In this document: in pieces, positions 47,951-59,150 of the stretch
Layout of the letters: every line of letters begins with the position of its first letter
Position numbering within the stretch: position 1 is the first letter of the stretch
Assembly (NCBI RefSeq): GCF_002288925.2
Contig: NW_022098093.1
Location: 811,266 to 875,265 of the forward strand
DNA length: 64,000 bases
Reading direction: 5' to 3'
Source: Delphinapterus leucas
Lineage: Eukaryota; Chordata; Mammalia; Artiodactyla; Monodontidae
The notes under the pieces: model-generated
Database searches by the model: none
The model's input: the letters and a program-made list of their open reading frames with translations, nothing else
Told to the model about the DNA's origin: nothing
Made by a program: the position numbers and the translations under genes

Positions 47951-48470
47951 TATAAAAGGACTGTGCATTAAATAAGTAGGCTTTCCCAACTCTTCATATC
48001 TTGCACTATGAGGGATTGTATACTCCCATTAGGAACTTGGGAACCAAGAACAGCTAGCTAAGTTACACTATATTTTTCCCACATCATGCGGCTACTCTCT
48101 TCTGAGAAATATGAGACAATCTAATCCATGGTGGCCGTTTTTCTGTGAATACGTATGTGTTTATGTGTGCCTGAGAGAGAGAATGCCTGTCATTCTGTGG
48201 CAATGAATGGTCTTAAACAATAGAATATATTTCTATAAGAGTTGAATCAGCTAACACAATCATTAGACTTACAGAAAAATGCACCCTTCCCATATAACAA
48301 AAATATAGTACAGTATATTGATCTGTTTAATCTTAACTGATTTGACAGATTTTTTAAGAGACAATTCTTTTTTTTTTTTGCTTTAATTTGTATTTCATAG
48401 ATTTCCAATGTGTTTACACTTTTTCTTCCTTAAAATTGAATAGTTATAATAAGAATTAGGTCCCAGAGAA
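47951..48470. other. Unique non-coding DNA
   Basis: No gene or named repeat; a T-run lies at about 48367-48380. Confidence 0.45.
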
Positions 48471-48740
48471 GTTTATGCTCCTTCTGGAATGACTGGGCCG
48501 CAGACTCTGAGAAGGCTCAGAAATTCACATGCACTCTCTGAAGTTGTCTCTTGAAGCCACAAAGCAATCAGCTGTGCCTAAGACACTGTGGTCAGTTGTT
48601 TAGTAATGCACTCCTTCCTTCCTTCCCTCCCTAATTAAGTTAGAAATTTTCCTCCTAATTAGGGAATTATGGATTTCCTTCCCTAATGAAATGTTAGCAC
48701 ATAAGGTCTTTGCCTCTAGGTCTGTTTTCTACGGCACCTG
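48470..48740. promoter_or_regulatory. Candidate conserved non-coding element
   Basis: A transposon-free stretch has mixed composition and clustered homeodomain-type TAATTA/TAATTAG motifs (48630-48664), beside a (CCTT)n patch. I infer possible regulatory DNA only from motif density and lack of repeats. Confidence 0.25.
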
Positions 48741-48959
48741 TGCTAAGGAAGGGTGCATTTGTTTCCTGTGTATGTATGTGAGAGAAAGGCTAATTCAACT
48801 TTTTTTACTTTCAAGGGCATTCTGTCATTTTGGATAGTAGATGTACCTTTCTAAAAATACCTTGCATATGTTAATATGAAATTAATTTTTATTACATTGC
48901 ACTCACATGACCTTACACAATATAAACACTTCATTCATTTTCTTATATTAATGATTTTG

Positions 48960-49164
48960 GGGCTTCCCTGGTGGCGCAGTGGTTGAGAGTCCGCCTGCCG
49001 ATGCAGGGGACACGGGTTCGTGCCCCGGTCCGGGAAGATCCCACATGCTGCGGAGCGGCTGCGCCCGTGAGCCATGGCCGCTGAGCCTGAGCGTCCGGAG
49101 CCTGTGCTCCGCAACGGGAGAGGCCACAACAATGAGAGGCCCGCGTACCGCAAAAAAATAAATA
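48960..49164 (+). mobile_element. CHR-type SINE
   Basis: It starts GGGCTTCCCTGGTGGCGCAG and has the full GC-rich body to GCCCGCGTACCGC, then an A-rich tail with AAAT repeats. Target-site duplications AAT(G/A)ATTTTG lie at 48950-48959 and 49165-49174. Near-consensus. Confidence 0.95.
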
Positions 49165-49429
49165 AATAATTTTGTGTTCAAGTCAAAGAAGTAGAGAGAT
49201 AAAGATGCATTATTTTCCAATTTTTCATTCTAAATATAAAAGCATAGAGTGAAAAAAATAGTTTTAAGTGCCAGACCACTTAGCTGGGTTTTCTATGAAG
49301 TATTAGTAAGTAATACACATGGCTTTCATTGAGAAGTGAAAGACTATTCATTCAAGAATGGCCGTTTTCTTTAAACTAGTATTTCAACACACAATTTGGC
49401 CCTCACTCACTGCTGAAGCCGTCACCTCC

Positions 49430-49665
49430 TTCAAGTTATTCTACAAAGGAATCATTTTTAAAGAATCCTTTTGTCTTATTTTACTTCACAGCACTTACCA
49501 ACAACTGACATATTTTAACTTTTACCTATTATTGTTACTTCAATTCACTGAAGTTTAAGGTCTATGAGGACAGGAATTATTGTCTGTTTAGTTTATTGTT
49601 GTCTTCCCTGTACCTAGAATGGTACAGACTTGAAATATAGTAGGTATTTATTCATTTTTAAAAAA
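49430..49665 (+). mobile_element. L2 LINE 3' end
   Basis: The phrases 'ttcacagcacttaccaacaactgacat' and 'tctatgaggacaggaattattgtctg' are followed by a tail 'atatagtaggtatttattcat', in L2 order. Confidence 0.65.
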
Positions 49666-49714
49666 TGAACAAATGTGGATTTAGGAAAAAAGAAGCCAGG
49701 GTCAAAATTTAGAT

Positions 49715-49955
49715 TATTACAATAATGACTTACACTTGTAAAACATCTAAGAAATTTCAAAGGGTTTTTCTGTATATCAATTCAATTATACCTGATAAGA
49801 ATCTTGTCAGACAGGAAGAAGAGTTGTTTTGTGCACATTTTACAGATAATCTACAACTTTTAGAGTTTGTGTGACTTCTCTAAGTTAACCATCTCAGTTA
49901 TAGGAGGAAGCATAATCTTTACTGCTTTGTCAGATTTTAAGACCGGAGTTGGTGT
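49715..49955 (-). mobile_element. MIR/MIR3-like remnant
   Basis: The plus strand shows 'gtaaaacatctaagaaatttcaaagg', 'cagacaggaagaagagttgttttgtgcacattttacagata'. This is the complement of a MIR-class core, diverged. Confidence 0.5.
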
Positions 49956-50410
49956 TATTAATCTTTTAAGAATAAGTTATTTCTGGCTATAATATTATAG
50001 CAACTAGAGTTCATTATATTGTGACTACATAACTCTTATATTTTGAGACCACTGACATTGTGTCAACTGATGAACTTCCTTTGATACTGAAACACATAAA
50101 CAAGTAAGGGAAGAATTAAATGGGGCAAGTGTTGAGTACGTCTGTTGATTATAAAATACACACACACAAACACAACCCCCCCACGTGTGCAGAGGCTGTA
50201 CCATTAGATAGTATTCTAAAGGGAACATATCACTAGATAATAATTCATTACCTGCTGTTCTGTGATCAATTCTGGTGGAAAGCCTGCTGATAACCCTGGC
50301 ATTTTCATCATTCCCAAATCTAATTTCTTCTTTTTACTTCAACTTATCACCTCTTATCTTACACTAAAAAACCTTTTCTATTTTGTGCCATTCAAGAACT
50401 AATCTCCTGA
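49956..50410. other. Unique non-coding DNA
   Basis: Nothing recognised apart from a short (CA)n patch at 50156-50172. Confidence 0.45.
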
Positions 50411-51060
50411 CCTGCTATTCTTGCCAATCAAATTAGTCAGAACTAATTAGCAAGAAAACAAATGTGATCATCTAAGGAGATTTTTGTTTCCTGCCTTATT
50501 GGAAAACAAAGACTGTGGTGGTTGGATTATTCGGTAAGTAGCAAAATAGGTAATTCCCATTTCTAAAGCAATTTAAAAGCCAAAGGTGGCTTCAATTATT
50601 CACCAAATATGTATATCTCATGTGTTAACCAGGGACAGTACAAAATGACGAAAGAATAATGGAATTTCTCAATCAACTCAGCTCTATTATATACAATGCA
50701 GAGATGTGCTCTTCACACTAAAACAGACAATGAATACACATTGTGCGACACACAAGGCTTAAAAATAGAGATGTGTGGGTGGCCAAGTATCTTCTGTGAC
50801 AAAGGCCTGATCTACTAATTATCTGCAACACATTTTGGGTCCCACGACTGCTACCCCAATCTTTTCACAATTCACCAGAGGGTGATTTTGGCAGGTTGTC
50901 AGAAGGCAAACAGGGAAATGAGTTGGGAAACATTAATAAAGGTTGAAAACAACAGCTTTTCATGCTTTGAGCTCATCATTCAAGTATAACAAAAACTGTA
51001 AGATGAGGAATGGGGACAATAAGCCGAGAAGATAAGAAAGAAGCAACCATTTAAATGACT
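50410..51060. promoter_or_regulatory. Candidate conserved non-coding block
   Basis: About 650 bp without any recognised repeat, carrying motifs such as AACTAATTAGC (50442-50452), TGTGATCA and TTAATAAAGG. Composition is balanced compared with the flanks. No splice-framed open reading frame exists. The suggestion of regulatory function is inference. Confidence 0.25.
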
Positions 51061-51635
51061 ATAAAGTTACATTTTTGAACTTCTTGTCAAATGTGTCTGT
51101 TGTAGCTTTTTCTTGAAGTTTTCTTATACTTTTTCTCTTTTAGAAAATCAACCAACGAATATGCACTCTCTATAATAGTGAAACACTTCTCCTCCTAGAT
51201 ACAGCAAAATCCTTGTCCCTTTTAACATAAAAAATAACAACACATTATTTTTTCCCAAAAGAGGAACAAAACTGTAACAGCTATAAAGATATTCATCAGA
51301 AGAACAGAACCAGAGGATAATGTGGAAACTAGCTTTGCTATGACTGATAAGAATAATTCCGTTAACAAGACAGTAGTCCTAATGCCTTGAACTCACTTTT
51401 CTGAGGCACAATTAACCAACAAGTGGCAAGGCTAAAAGTAGATTCCAAGCCTTCCAGATCTTAATTCTGTGCCCTTGACACTGTGTCACCACTCTTCATC
51501 CATGTCTTTTATTTGCTACACAGATGCTTGTACATTTATTCTCAAAACAACCCACAAAAGTGCCCCCTTACTATTAATCAAATGATCTTCTAATACCATT
51601 GAGTAGGCATTTGCCAGGACACAGGACTGGGAATT
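51061..51635. other. Unique non-coding DNA
   Basis: Mostly unrecognised. A weak MIR-like scrap may lie near 51400-51490. Confidence 0.4.
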
Positions 51636-51639
51636 GGGA

Positions 51640-52480
51640 GACTTCAGCTATAATATCAGTGTTCAGTAATCTGTGGTCTCTGCACACCTCACTTAATTTC
51701 TATTTCTCCACCTCCTTCTTAGACCTTTGTTTGGTCCAACAAACATCTCACTTAGCATCTCTACTTGGCTATCTCACAGGCATATCAGCTTTACCATATC
51801 CAGAACTGAAATCTTGTTCTATTACCCCTCATTCTGTTTTTCCCCCAGCCTTTTCCATCTCACTAAATAACATCGCAATAAGAAACACTCCGTAGCTCGA
51901 GATAAAAAATTTAGAGCAATTCTTTATGACACACTCTCCCTAAATCCCAATATTAAATATTTTCTCAAATTATCTATATTCTGCTACCATAAGCCTATTC
52001 CAAGCCTGAATACCTGGTTTGATACTATTACTATCATGTTCCACTTCCCTCTCCATACCATTCTCTACATAGTACTGTACTTAAAATTTATTTTAAAATG
52101 TAAATTGGATCATGTCATCACTTGCTTAAAGTCCACGAAAGTCTCCTTATTACTCTGAAAATAAAATTCAAATTCTTTTTTATTTAGGTCTATCGAGTCT
52201 CATCTTGTGCCACTCTTGCCTTCATTGGCAATGCTCCTGACATACTGGTCTTTTTTCAGTTCCTTACTTGTTCCAAGTTGTTTCCTATCTCAGGGTGCCT
52301 TTGCACATGCTCTTTCTTCTGCCCAGATCACTTTCTCTATTGCCCCACATAGCTGGTTCATTCTCATCCGTCAGGTATTAGGGTAAATATAACTTCTTAA
52401 AAGAGGTCTCCATTGTCCCATCCAATCTAAAATAAGCCTCCATCCCCTTATTCACTCTCAGCGTCACCAATAATTCTTGG
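51640..52480 (+). mobile_element. L2 LINE 3' region
   Basis: The L2 order is clear. The 'catgtcatcacttgcttaaagtccacgaaag' phrase leads to 'tctcatcttgtgccactcttgcc', then 'cagggtgcctttgcacatgctctttcttctgcccag', and 'aaagaggtctccattgtccc'. Frames are broken. Confidence 0.8.
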
Positions 52481-52488
52481 TAACACCC

Positions 52489-52932
52489 TATTATTTTGCT
52501 AGGGTTGCTGTAACAAAATACCACAAACCAGGTGACTAGACATGTACTGTTTCACAGTTCTGAAGGCTAGAATCTTGAGATCAAGGTGTCAGCAGAGTTG
52601 GTTCCTTCTGAGAGCTGTGAGGAAGACTCTGTTCCATGCTTCTCTTCTAGCTTCTGGTAGTTTGCAAGCAATCTTTGACATTACCCTGATATCCGTCTTC
52701 ATGTTCACATGGTGTTCCTCCTGTGTTCATATCTGTATCTGAATTTCCCCTTTTTATAAGGACACCAGCCATATTGGATTAGGGGCCCAGCCTACTCCAG
52801 TGTACCCTCATCTTAAATTAGCTAATTACATCTGCAACGAAACTATTCCCAAATAAGATCACATCCTGAGGTACTGGGGGTTAGGACTTGAACATACGAA
52901 TTTTTGGAGAGTACACAATTCAATTCATAACA
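52489..52932 (+). mobile_element. MLT1-type MaLR LTR
   Basis: 'ttttgctagggttgctgtaacaaaataccacaaacc' at the start and 'tttcacagttctgaaggctag' follow the MLT1 order. 'atcctgaggtactgggggttaggacttgaacata' and the terminal 'caattcataaca' complete it. It inserted at the 3' end of the L2. Confidence 0.85.
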
Positions 52933-52950
52933 AGCACTTTTCAAAATGTA

Positions 52951-52971
52951 TTGTGTGTGTGTGTGTGTGTT
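52951..52971 (+). repeat. (TG)n microsatellite
   Basis: About ten TG units just after the MLT1 LTR. Confidence 0.85.
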
Positions 52972-53689
52972 TGCTTATTTTTTAAGTGACCATTTCCTCT
53001 ACCAGACAGTTTATCTTTTACTTTTTTTCTCACATAGATATACCCAATGCCCTCAAGAGGTTTGAGAGTTGATAAATCTGAGAGTTGATAAATATTTATT
53101 GTTTTACTACACGTGTAATTACATGACTTATAAAGTCTATTACTGTTCTGAATTTTGTGATTTTGCTTTCTCTATACCCAGTTTTATCCTTATAATTTTA
53201 CCCAATGCCATCCTAGGGCAAAGTTTTCAAAATGTAAACCATATGTCAAAATAAGGCAAACATAAATTCTCTTTTGCTCTATAATTTCCTAAATAATTCA
53301 AACCAAAGTATATATGCTTTTAGAAAGGAAATGGAAGTACTGCCATAGTTCACTTGGTAATTTTTCAACCAACTTTCCACTTACTTTAGCTCTGAGGAAT
53401 GAGACCTGAGAATAATAATATAAAATGTAACCCCACTATATATTACACTGCACAAGAGAAACTTGAGAGAAAGCACCTCTACAATTCAAAATATCACTGG
53501 CTTATACCATACTGTCCATGGAGGAATTGTCTTTCCTTCTTTTTATGTCCATCCCACTCCAACAAGAGCCATGAATCCTATAATAGCCTACTTTCTGAAT
53601 AAACTGAACCCTGCATTTATTATAAATTTCCTCAGCCTTCTCTTACTCTCCCTTCTTACCAGTTCCATCTCCTATGCTGTCAAAAAAGC
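52972..53689. other. Unique non-coding DNA
   Basis: No gene or recognised repeat. Confidence 0.4.
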
Positions 53690-54180
53690 ATGAGTCTCCC
53701 ATTTTAAGAAGGCTTGTTTTAAATCTTCCAAATCTATTATTGGATCTGGTCTCTCAACTCAACCTCTTTGATATTTTTCTTCAGCCTCTTTAAATCAATC
53801 ACGTCACCTCTGCTAGACGAATCTTCCAAAATTGCCATTTTCATTATGCCACTTCCCTGACAAAACTATATTGGTACCATATCACCTATTGGATCAGGTT
53901 AAAGATTCTGAGTCTCCATTAACTAGCCTCAGATTGCTCATCCCCTTTTTTAACTTCCACTATGTCTCAAACTTAAGCCATCTGCTTTATTTTTCCAACA
54001 ACTCTTGCCAACTCTCTTTCAACTCTCTTGCTTTATTTATGCTGCTTTTCCAAGTGAGAAAGACTTGACGACTTCTTCCTGAAAAATCCAGCTCTATCCA
54101 GTCTTCAATTTCCAGCTAAGGAAGTTTTTCTCGTAGGTTTGACCCTTCCAGTCCATAAAATCTTCTCTGTCTGAAATTCT
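53690..54180 (+). mobile_element. Possible L2/CR1-type LINE remnant
   Basis: The order 'attatgccacttccctgacaaaac', 'ggatcaggttaaagattctgagtctcc' and 'gaaaaatccagctctatccag' is like a diverged L2 3' region. Weak call. Confidence 0.4.
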
Positions 54181-55005
54181 GTAGCAATTTTATTTGGGAA
54201 GCAAAGAGAGAAAATATATTTATTTTTAGTTAGATGAGTGAACATTAAACTTTTGGTTCATCTGTGCTTTTTGGCATTCTTCATATCTCAGTAAATAGAC
54301 AACCAACTTCAGCACCATCCACAATTAAGCTTGAGCTACATGGAATCAATTAAGGCAAATCCTTAAACAAGACGGAGTTTATTTCATGTACAAACTATTC
54401 TCTTTATATTTTTGTTTTATGCTCTTATTATTTTAATACCTAAGTACTTTCATCACACCAGCTAATGTATAAAGTAGGAACAATTGCAAGATTTCATAAG
54501 AAATAAATTACATCTAAAATAAACCTAGAGAAGGTCTATAGCACTTAGTAGAAAGCCTTCACAAACACATGTCAGCAGAAATCACAGAAATTATAAAGCT
54601 ATAGAAAGTTCATGGGAAAACATTGAATATTTTTCTCACCCCAAATAATGTTTTCTCTGATAACTTTATTTTGTACCTAGTTGCTTTAATATTTTTAATC
54701 ATATATAACATATTAAAAGATTATTATGCTCCTGACTCAGGATTTAACTTCAAACTTACAGTGTAATACTGATTTGGGGAAAATGGGAAGCACAAGGATA
54801 AAAGAATATTAGTAGACTACAAAAGTGTGTTAATTAAGAATGCATTTCTTTAAAAATACCAAGAATAATCTCACCCACATAAAGAACACATTATCCATAA
54901 TGTAAAGTGGAAATACATTAAATGCTGGGCATGTATTCAACAATATTAACTTTGTGATGCTTATAAAAACTGTGAAAAGTGTAAAATTTTACACTTTTGA
55001 TTTAT
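54181..55005. other. Unique A+T-rich non-coding DNA
   Basis: No gene or named repeat. It contains the perfect palindrome at 54975-54998. Confidence 0.45.
54975..54998. repeat. Perfect 24-bp palindrome, no loop
   Basis: AAAAGTGTAAAA is followed directly by its reverse complement TTTTACACTTTT. Confidence 0.95.
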
Positions 55006-55009
55006 TGTT

Positions 55010-55100
55010 CAGAGTCTGTCTTCCATACTAGACTGTCAACTTTCTGAAGGTAGTGGCCATGCCTGTGTTCTTTAGTATTCAATTCCATCATACAGACCCA
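55010..55100 (+). mobile_element. L2 3'-end scrap
   Basis: 'ctagactgtcaactttctgaaggtagtggccatgcctgtgttc' corresponds to the L2 3' end. Confidence 0.5.
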
Positions 55101-55102
55101 GG

Positions 55103-55395
55103 TGGCCAATACTAAGGTTACTAGCCACATGTGCCTATTGTACACCTGAAATATATGGCTAGTTCAAATTGATTTATAACTAAAACACGCTGAATTTTGA
55201 AGTCTTAGTAAAAAATTACAGTATATCAATAATTTTTATGTTGAAATAATACTGTACAGATATTGTGCTAAATGAAATTTACAAAAAAATAAAATTTACC
55301 TGTGTCTTTTCTACTCTTCGTAATGTGGAAGTTACAAAATTTTAAATTGCACATGTGGCTTAAATTATATTTCTGTTGGACTGTGCTGATCTCGA
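55103..55395 (+). mobile_element. MER3-like hAT element
   Basis: 'gtggccaatactaaggttactagccacatgtgcctattg' at the left and 'gcacatgtggcttaaattatatttctgttggactgtgctgatc' at the right are inverted counterparts, as in MER3-type hAT MITEs. Confidence 0.65.
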
Positions 55396-55537
55396 CTGTG
55401 CATAACACCTCATAAACCTTCAGTAAAACCCCCTTATATGAATAAGTGAACACATTTCATAATAAGTTAAAGTAGCTGTATCTTGCCTCAATTATTTATT
55501 GTCAGTTTATAATATTAACTGTTTAAAACCATATTTT

Positions 55538-55752
55538 AAAATGTATTTTAAAATATTTATGTATTTATCTTGCCTGCGCTGGGTCTTAGTTGTGGCACAC
55601 GGGATCTTTGTTGCAGCATGTGGACTTCTTACTTGTGACATGTGGACTCTTAGTTGCAGCATGCTTGTAGGATCTAGTTCCCTGACCAGGGATCTAACCC
55701 CAGCTCCCTGCATTGGGAGCACAGAGTCTTACCCACTGGACAAGGGAAGTCC
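55538..55752 (-). mobile_element. Older CHR-type SINE
   Basis: The minus-strand head is GGACTTCCCTTGTCCAGTGG. The body carries 'tagttgcagcatg'-like repeated phrases on the plus strand. Target-site duplications TTAAAACC(A/G)TATTTT lie at 55523-55537 and 55753-55767. More diverged than the GC-rich CHR copies. Confidence 0.9.
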
Positions 55753-55767
55753 TTAAAACCGTATTTT

Positions 55768-56311
55768 TTTTTAATTCTAGAAAATTTCAATTTTATGCTC
55801 AAAAAATCTGACTTTTTTTTCCAATATACTACTATCTTTCACATTATTTATACCATGCAGCACAAATAAATTTTATTTTTTTCTAGGCTGTTCATGTGAC
55901 ACATTAAAACATGTCTGTTTAAAATAAAATCCAAATTTTCAATTTTCCACATAAACCAAACAACATATTTCATACTTAATTTAAAATTGGATTACTCTTT
56001 TCTTTGAATTGACTAGATGTTTTGACATTGTTAATCTTTTTGGTGATACATACTATCATATTTACAATAAATATTTACCAATATACCTTGAAATAAAGGT
56101 ATATGCCAATATATCCCCCAGCAAGGTTGTTCTGCCTCCACTCTGTTCTACAGACAGCTTGCTCACTGACACACAAGTTCTACTACCAAGAACCAGCCTA
56201 TTCACCTATGTTAGTCCTTACAGGCAAGACCAAACCTCTCTTGAATACTAAAATTTAATAGAGCTTGGGAAAGTCTAGCCTAAGAATAACTAAATTAAGA
56301 ATTACAGTTAC
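55768..56311. other. Unique A+T-rich non-coding DNA
   Basis: No gene or named repeat. Confidence 0.45.
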
Positions 56312-56317
56312 AGCCTG

Positions 56318-56532
56318 GATTTTTTTTTGTTTTTTTTGCGGTACGCGGGCCTCTCACTGTTGCGGCCTCTCCCGTTGCGGAGCACAGGCTCCGGACGCGC
56401 AGGCTCAGCGGCCATGGCTCACGGGCCCAGCCGCTCCGCGGCATGTGGGATCTTCCCGGACCGGGGCACGAACCCGTGTCCCCTGCATCAGCAGGCGGAC
56501 TCTCAACCACTGTGCCACCAGGGAAGCCCTAG
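56318..56532 (-). mobile_element. CHR-type SINE (GC-rich body)
   Basis: Minus-strand near-consensus CHR from GGGCTTCCCTGG to GCCCGCGTACCGC. The poly(A) is seen as poly(T) at 56320-56337. A short AGCCTG target duplication is visible at 56312-56317 and 56533-56538. Confidence 0.93.
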
Positions 56533-56719
56533 AGCCTGTTTTTGAGCACACCATATTGCCATCTGCTTCTCCTCTACCTTAGGCATCCATGGTCAATAAA
56601 ACTGAGATTTTTGATCTTAATGACAAGAAATAATCATGGACCCTGACAGAATGCAAAAGCAAGAGGAGCTTTCCAGTAGCACAAAGATATAGAACTGCTA
56701 AGCAGCATTTTTTTCTCCA

Positions 56720-56880
56720 GAAAATTTTAGAACTGGCCAGTGAAATCTAGCCCAGCCCTCTTATTTTACAAATGAATCAACAGATGCCTTGAGAGGTTGA
56801 GACTGCTCATCGTTCAGAGTGAGATCACTGTGATCCTCATCCAATTCTCTTCCCTCTGTAGCACATGATCCTCCTTTCAC
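56720..56880 (-). mobile_element. MIR-like remnant
   Basis: 'ctcttattttacaaatgaatcaacagatgccttgagagg' and the following 'agtgagatcactgtgatcc' follow the complement of the MIR core. Confidence 0.45.
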
Positions 56881-57176
56881 CCTGAATCTTTTTCATAAGA
56901 CACATCCATATTGACTAACTGAACTGGGTCAGTAGAAAAGAACAAAGATTGCTTAAATTCAATGAGAACAGTGAAATAAATGATGGCAGCCATAGATGAT
57001 AACAAATCACTTTTTTTAGCGTGATAACTTCCAAGGATACCATTTTCATTTTAGTTTTTTATACTTCTGAGCATGTACACGTTTTTCCTTCTGTATTTAT
57101 GCGTACATTTTCCCTAATTACAAACTAAAATCATATGCAATGGAGGCACTCCGAATCCTCATACCTTTCCCCCTTC

Positions 57177-57236
57177 TCTTTAGAATCGTTATTCTAAAGA
57201 ATCACTCTTTAAACTCTTTAGAATCATTATTTCTAA
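57177..57236. repeat. Short direct and inverted repeat cluster
   Basis: TCTTTAGAAT and ATTCTAAAGA form a perfect 10-bp hairpin around CGTT (57178-57201). A near-copy of the first arm with its following bases, CTCTTTAGAATCATTATTTCTAATCG, recurs at about 57214-57239. Confidence 0.85.
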
Positions 57237-57359
57237 TCGTCATGTACGGGTACCTTATATGATTTTTAATACTTTAGGCAATCTTCCTTTATAACTAGAT
57301 TGTGATTACAAGTGTTTTGAGAACAGCTACTATGCTCTATAAATCATTATTGTCCTAAG

Positions 57360-57560
57360 AGACTTTCACCAGAGGTCTAATACTCAGCGGAGCGCATTTT
57401 GCATATTAGACAATCAAGAGATGCAAGTTGATTGGCTGTTACGATCCATTGAGTTTGTGAGAGGGAGATGAACATGTTCCAGAGGCTGAAGGCAAGGTGT
57501 GTGTTGTTGGTATTAGCAACTGGCAATACCTATAGTTGATTACGTGTCATAAGGACCCCT
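57360..57560. promoter_or_regulatory. Candidate conserved non-coding element
   Basis: The block contains 'gcggagcgcattttgcatattagacaatcaagagatgcaagttgattggctg'. This combines octamer-like (TTTGCAT), homeobox-like and CCAAT-inverse (ATTGG) motifs in a repeat-free stretch. Inference from motif content only. Confidence 0.25.
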
Positions 57561-57654
57561 GATCAAATACAGAAGTGAAGAGCCAGGCTACGCAGCTCTC
57601 CATGCTAGGGTTCTATAATGTTTACACAAAATCTGTGGCCTCACACCTCTTGCA

Positions 57655-57910
57655 CTGTTTCTCTGGATTACAGGTCATAGCACTTTACAGACAATGTCAT
57701 ATTTACCTTTACAGTGTTCTCTGATTGTTGAGAAGGGGCTAATGCTTAGCCCATTTCCCTCTATTACCACAGGGAAAAATAGAAGCAAAGAGAGTCGGAA
57801 TCATTTATACAACGCTGCACCATAAGGCAGTGAAAGAGGCAGGTGCAGGTCTCAGATGGTTGTCCAAGTCCAAATTCCACGCTCTATCTGCTAGATAATC
57901 CTGCCTTCCC
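57655..57910 (-). mobile_element. MIR SINE remnant
   Basis: The plus strand shows 'catagcactttacagacaatgtcat', 'cccatttccctctattaccacagggaaaaa', and 'ccaaattccacgctctatctgctagataat', the complement order of MIR. Confidence 0.55.
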
Positions 57911-58119
57911 CCTCAATAGAATATTTCCCTAGATAGTTCCTGAAACATTTATAGCAGAAGCCTGCAGAGTGACTGTTATAGAAGTTTGTGGAAAACTTCC
58001 AGGCATCTAAAAATGTAAGAAACAGCCACATTTCACTTTGGGTATTCACATTTGAGAAGTGATGTGTTTTTTTTTTTTTTCTCCCCTCAAATATTCAAAA
58101 GTTTGATCTAAGGCAAAAG

Positions 58120-59150
58120 TTTTACTATTCCTCCCTAAAGTGGAGGAGTGAAAACACCCATGAATTTTCATCAGTTTGCTGTAGGCAGAAATTTGCCAGT
58201 TTGCAGGAAAATGGCTTAAAAATTGAAGCTGAGATGAAATACTTGAACTTCTTGTGTGAACCTATGAAAGTAATATTTTTCTTTATCAGCTGATATGAAG
58301 GTTTGCACGACCCTACATTACTTCAGTATAAAAGTGACTTTTCCTGTCTGAAATATCATAAAACTGTTTGGAGTCTTCAGAACACATTCATAAAAAGATT
58401 CTCGTCCCCTTAATTTTGGCATAGGCCATCACTTCCCTTTTATTCTTTATCTATTCCCATATTTAACAGAAGTTCCCTATAACTAACTTCCTATATCCTT
58501 CACTATGAGGTACACTTTGGGAGGAGTGGTAAATGGGATAAAACTGGAAAACTTTCTCAGGGTATCAAACCCCGCAAAGGCCAGAAACTTGCCTCCTATC
58601 TAGCTGGAAACCATAATCATATTGAATGCAGTTGAGCCCCTGACTGAGTTGCATGCTGAAATATACATGTTGGGTTGGCATTTGCCCAAATCATCAACTA
58701 CATCGTGTTAACATGGTGCTCATTTAGGCCATTCGGATGTCAGCAATAATTACCATAGGCAAAGGCACTTATGCTACAGTGTGGTTCTCCCACTAATGGG
58801 ACCAGAAGGATCCATTTGATGACACCTTGCTCTACTTATTTCTTTGTCACCCCCAGCTGGTGAGTCAGTTTTACCTTTAAGGCATGTATTTAATTAAACC
58901 CATTTCTCAAAGATATTTTTCATTTCAGACCAACAAATATTTCTGGAGGCATCAACTACCTGAAAGCTGCTATAATAGATGCTGTAAAATATTTCTGCTG
59001 ATAATGATATTAGCAATGTAAACATGAATTTATAAATCCATCCAATCACAGGCAACCGTTTGCTCAAGAAATTAGTTAGCATTGTAAGATGTGTGCTTCC
59101 TGTTTAACTGACTTATGGATGAAGGACGCAATAATCCTTTCACTAATATT
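58120..59150. promoter_or_regulatory. Candidate conserved non-coding block
   Basis: Roughly 1 kb without recognised repeats, with non-random-looking phrases such as 'gttgcatgctgaaatatacatgttggg' and 'gttaacatggtgctcatttaggccattcgg'. 'ctgctgataatgatattagcaatgtaaacatg' and 'ccaatcacaggcaaccg' also occur. The text resembles vertebrate conserved non-coding elements. No coding frame or splice pattern is visible. Function is inferred only. Confidence 0.3.
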
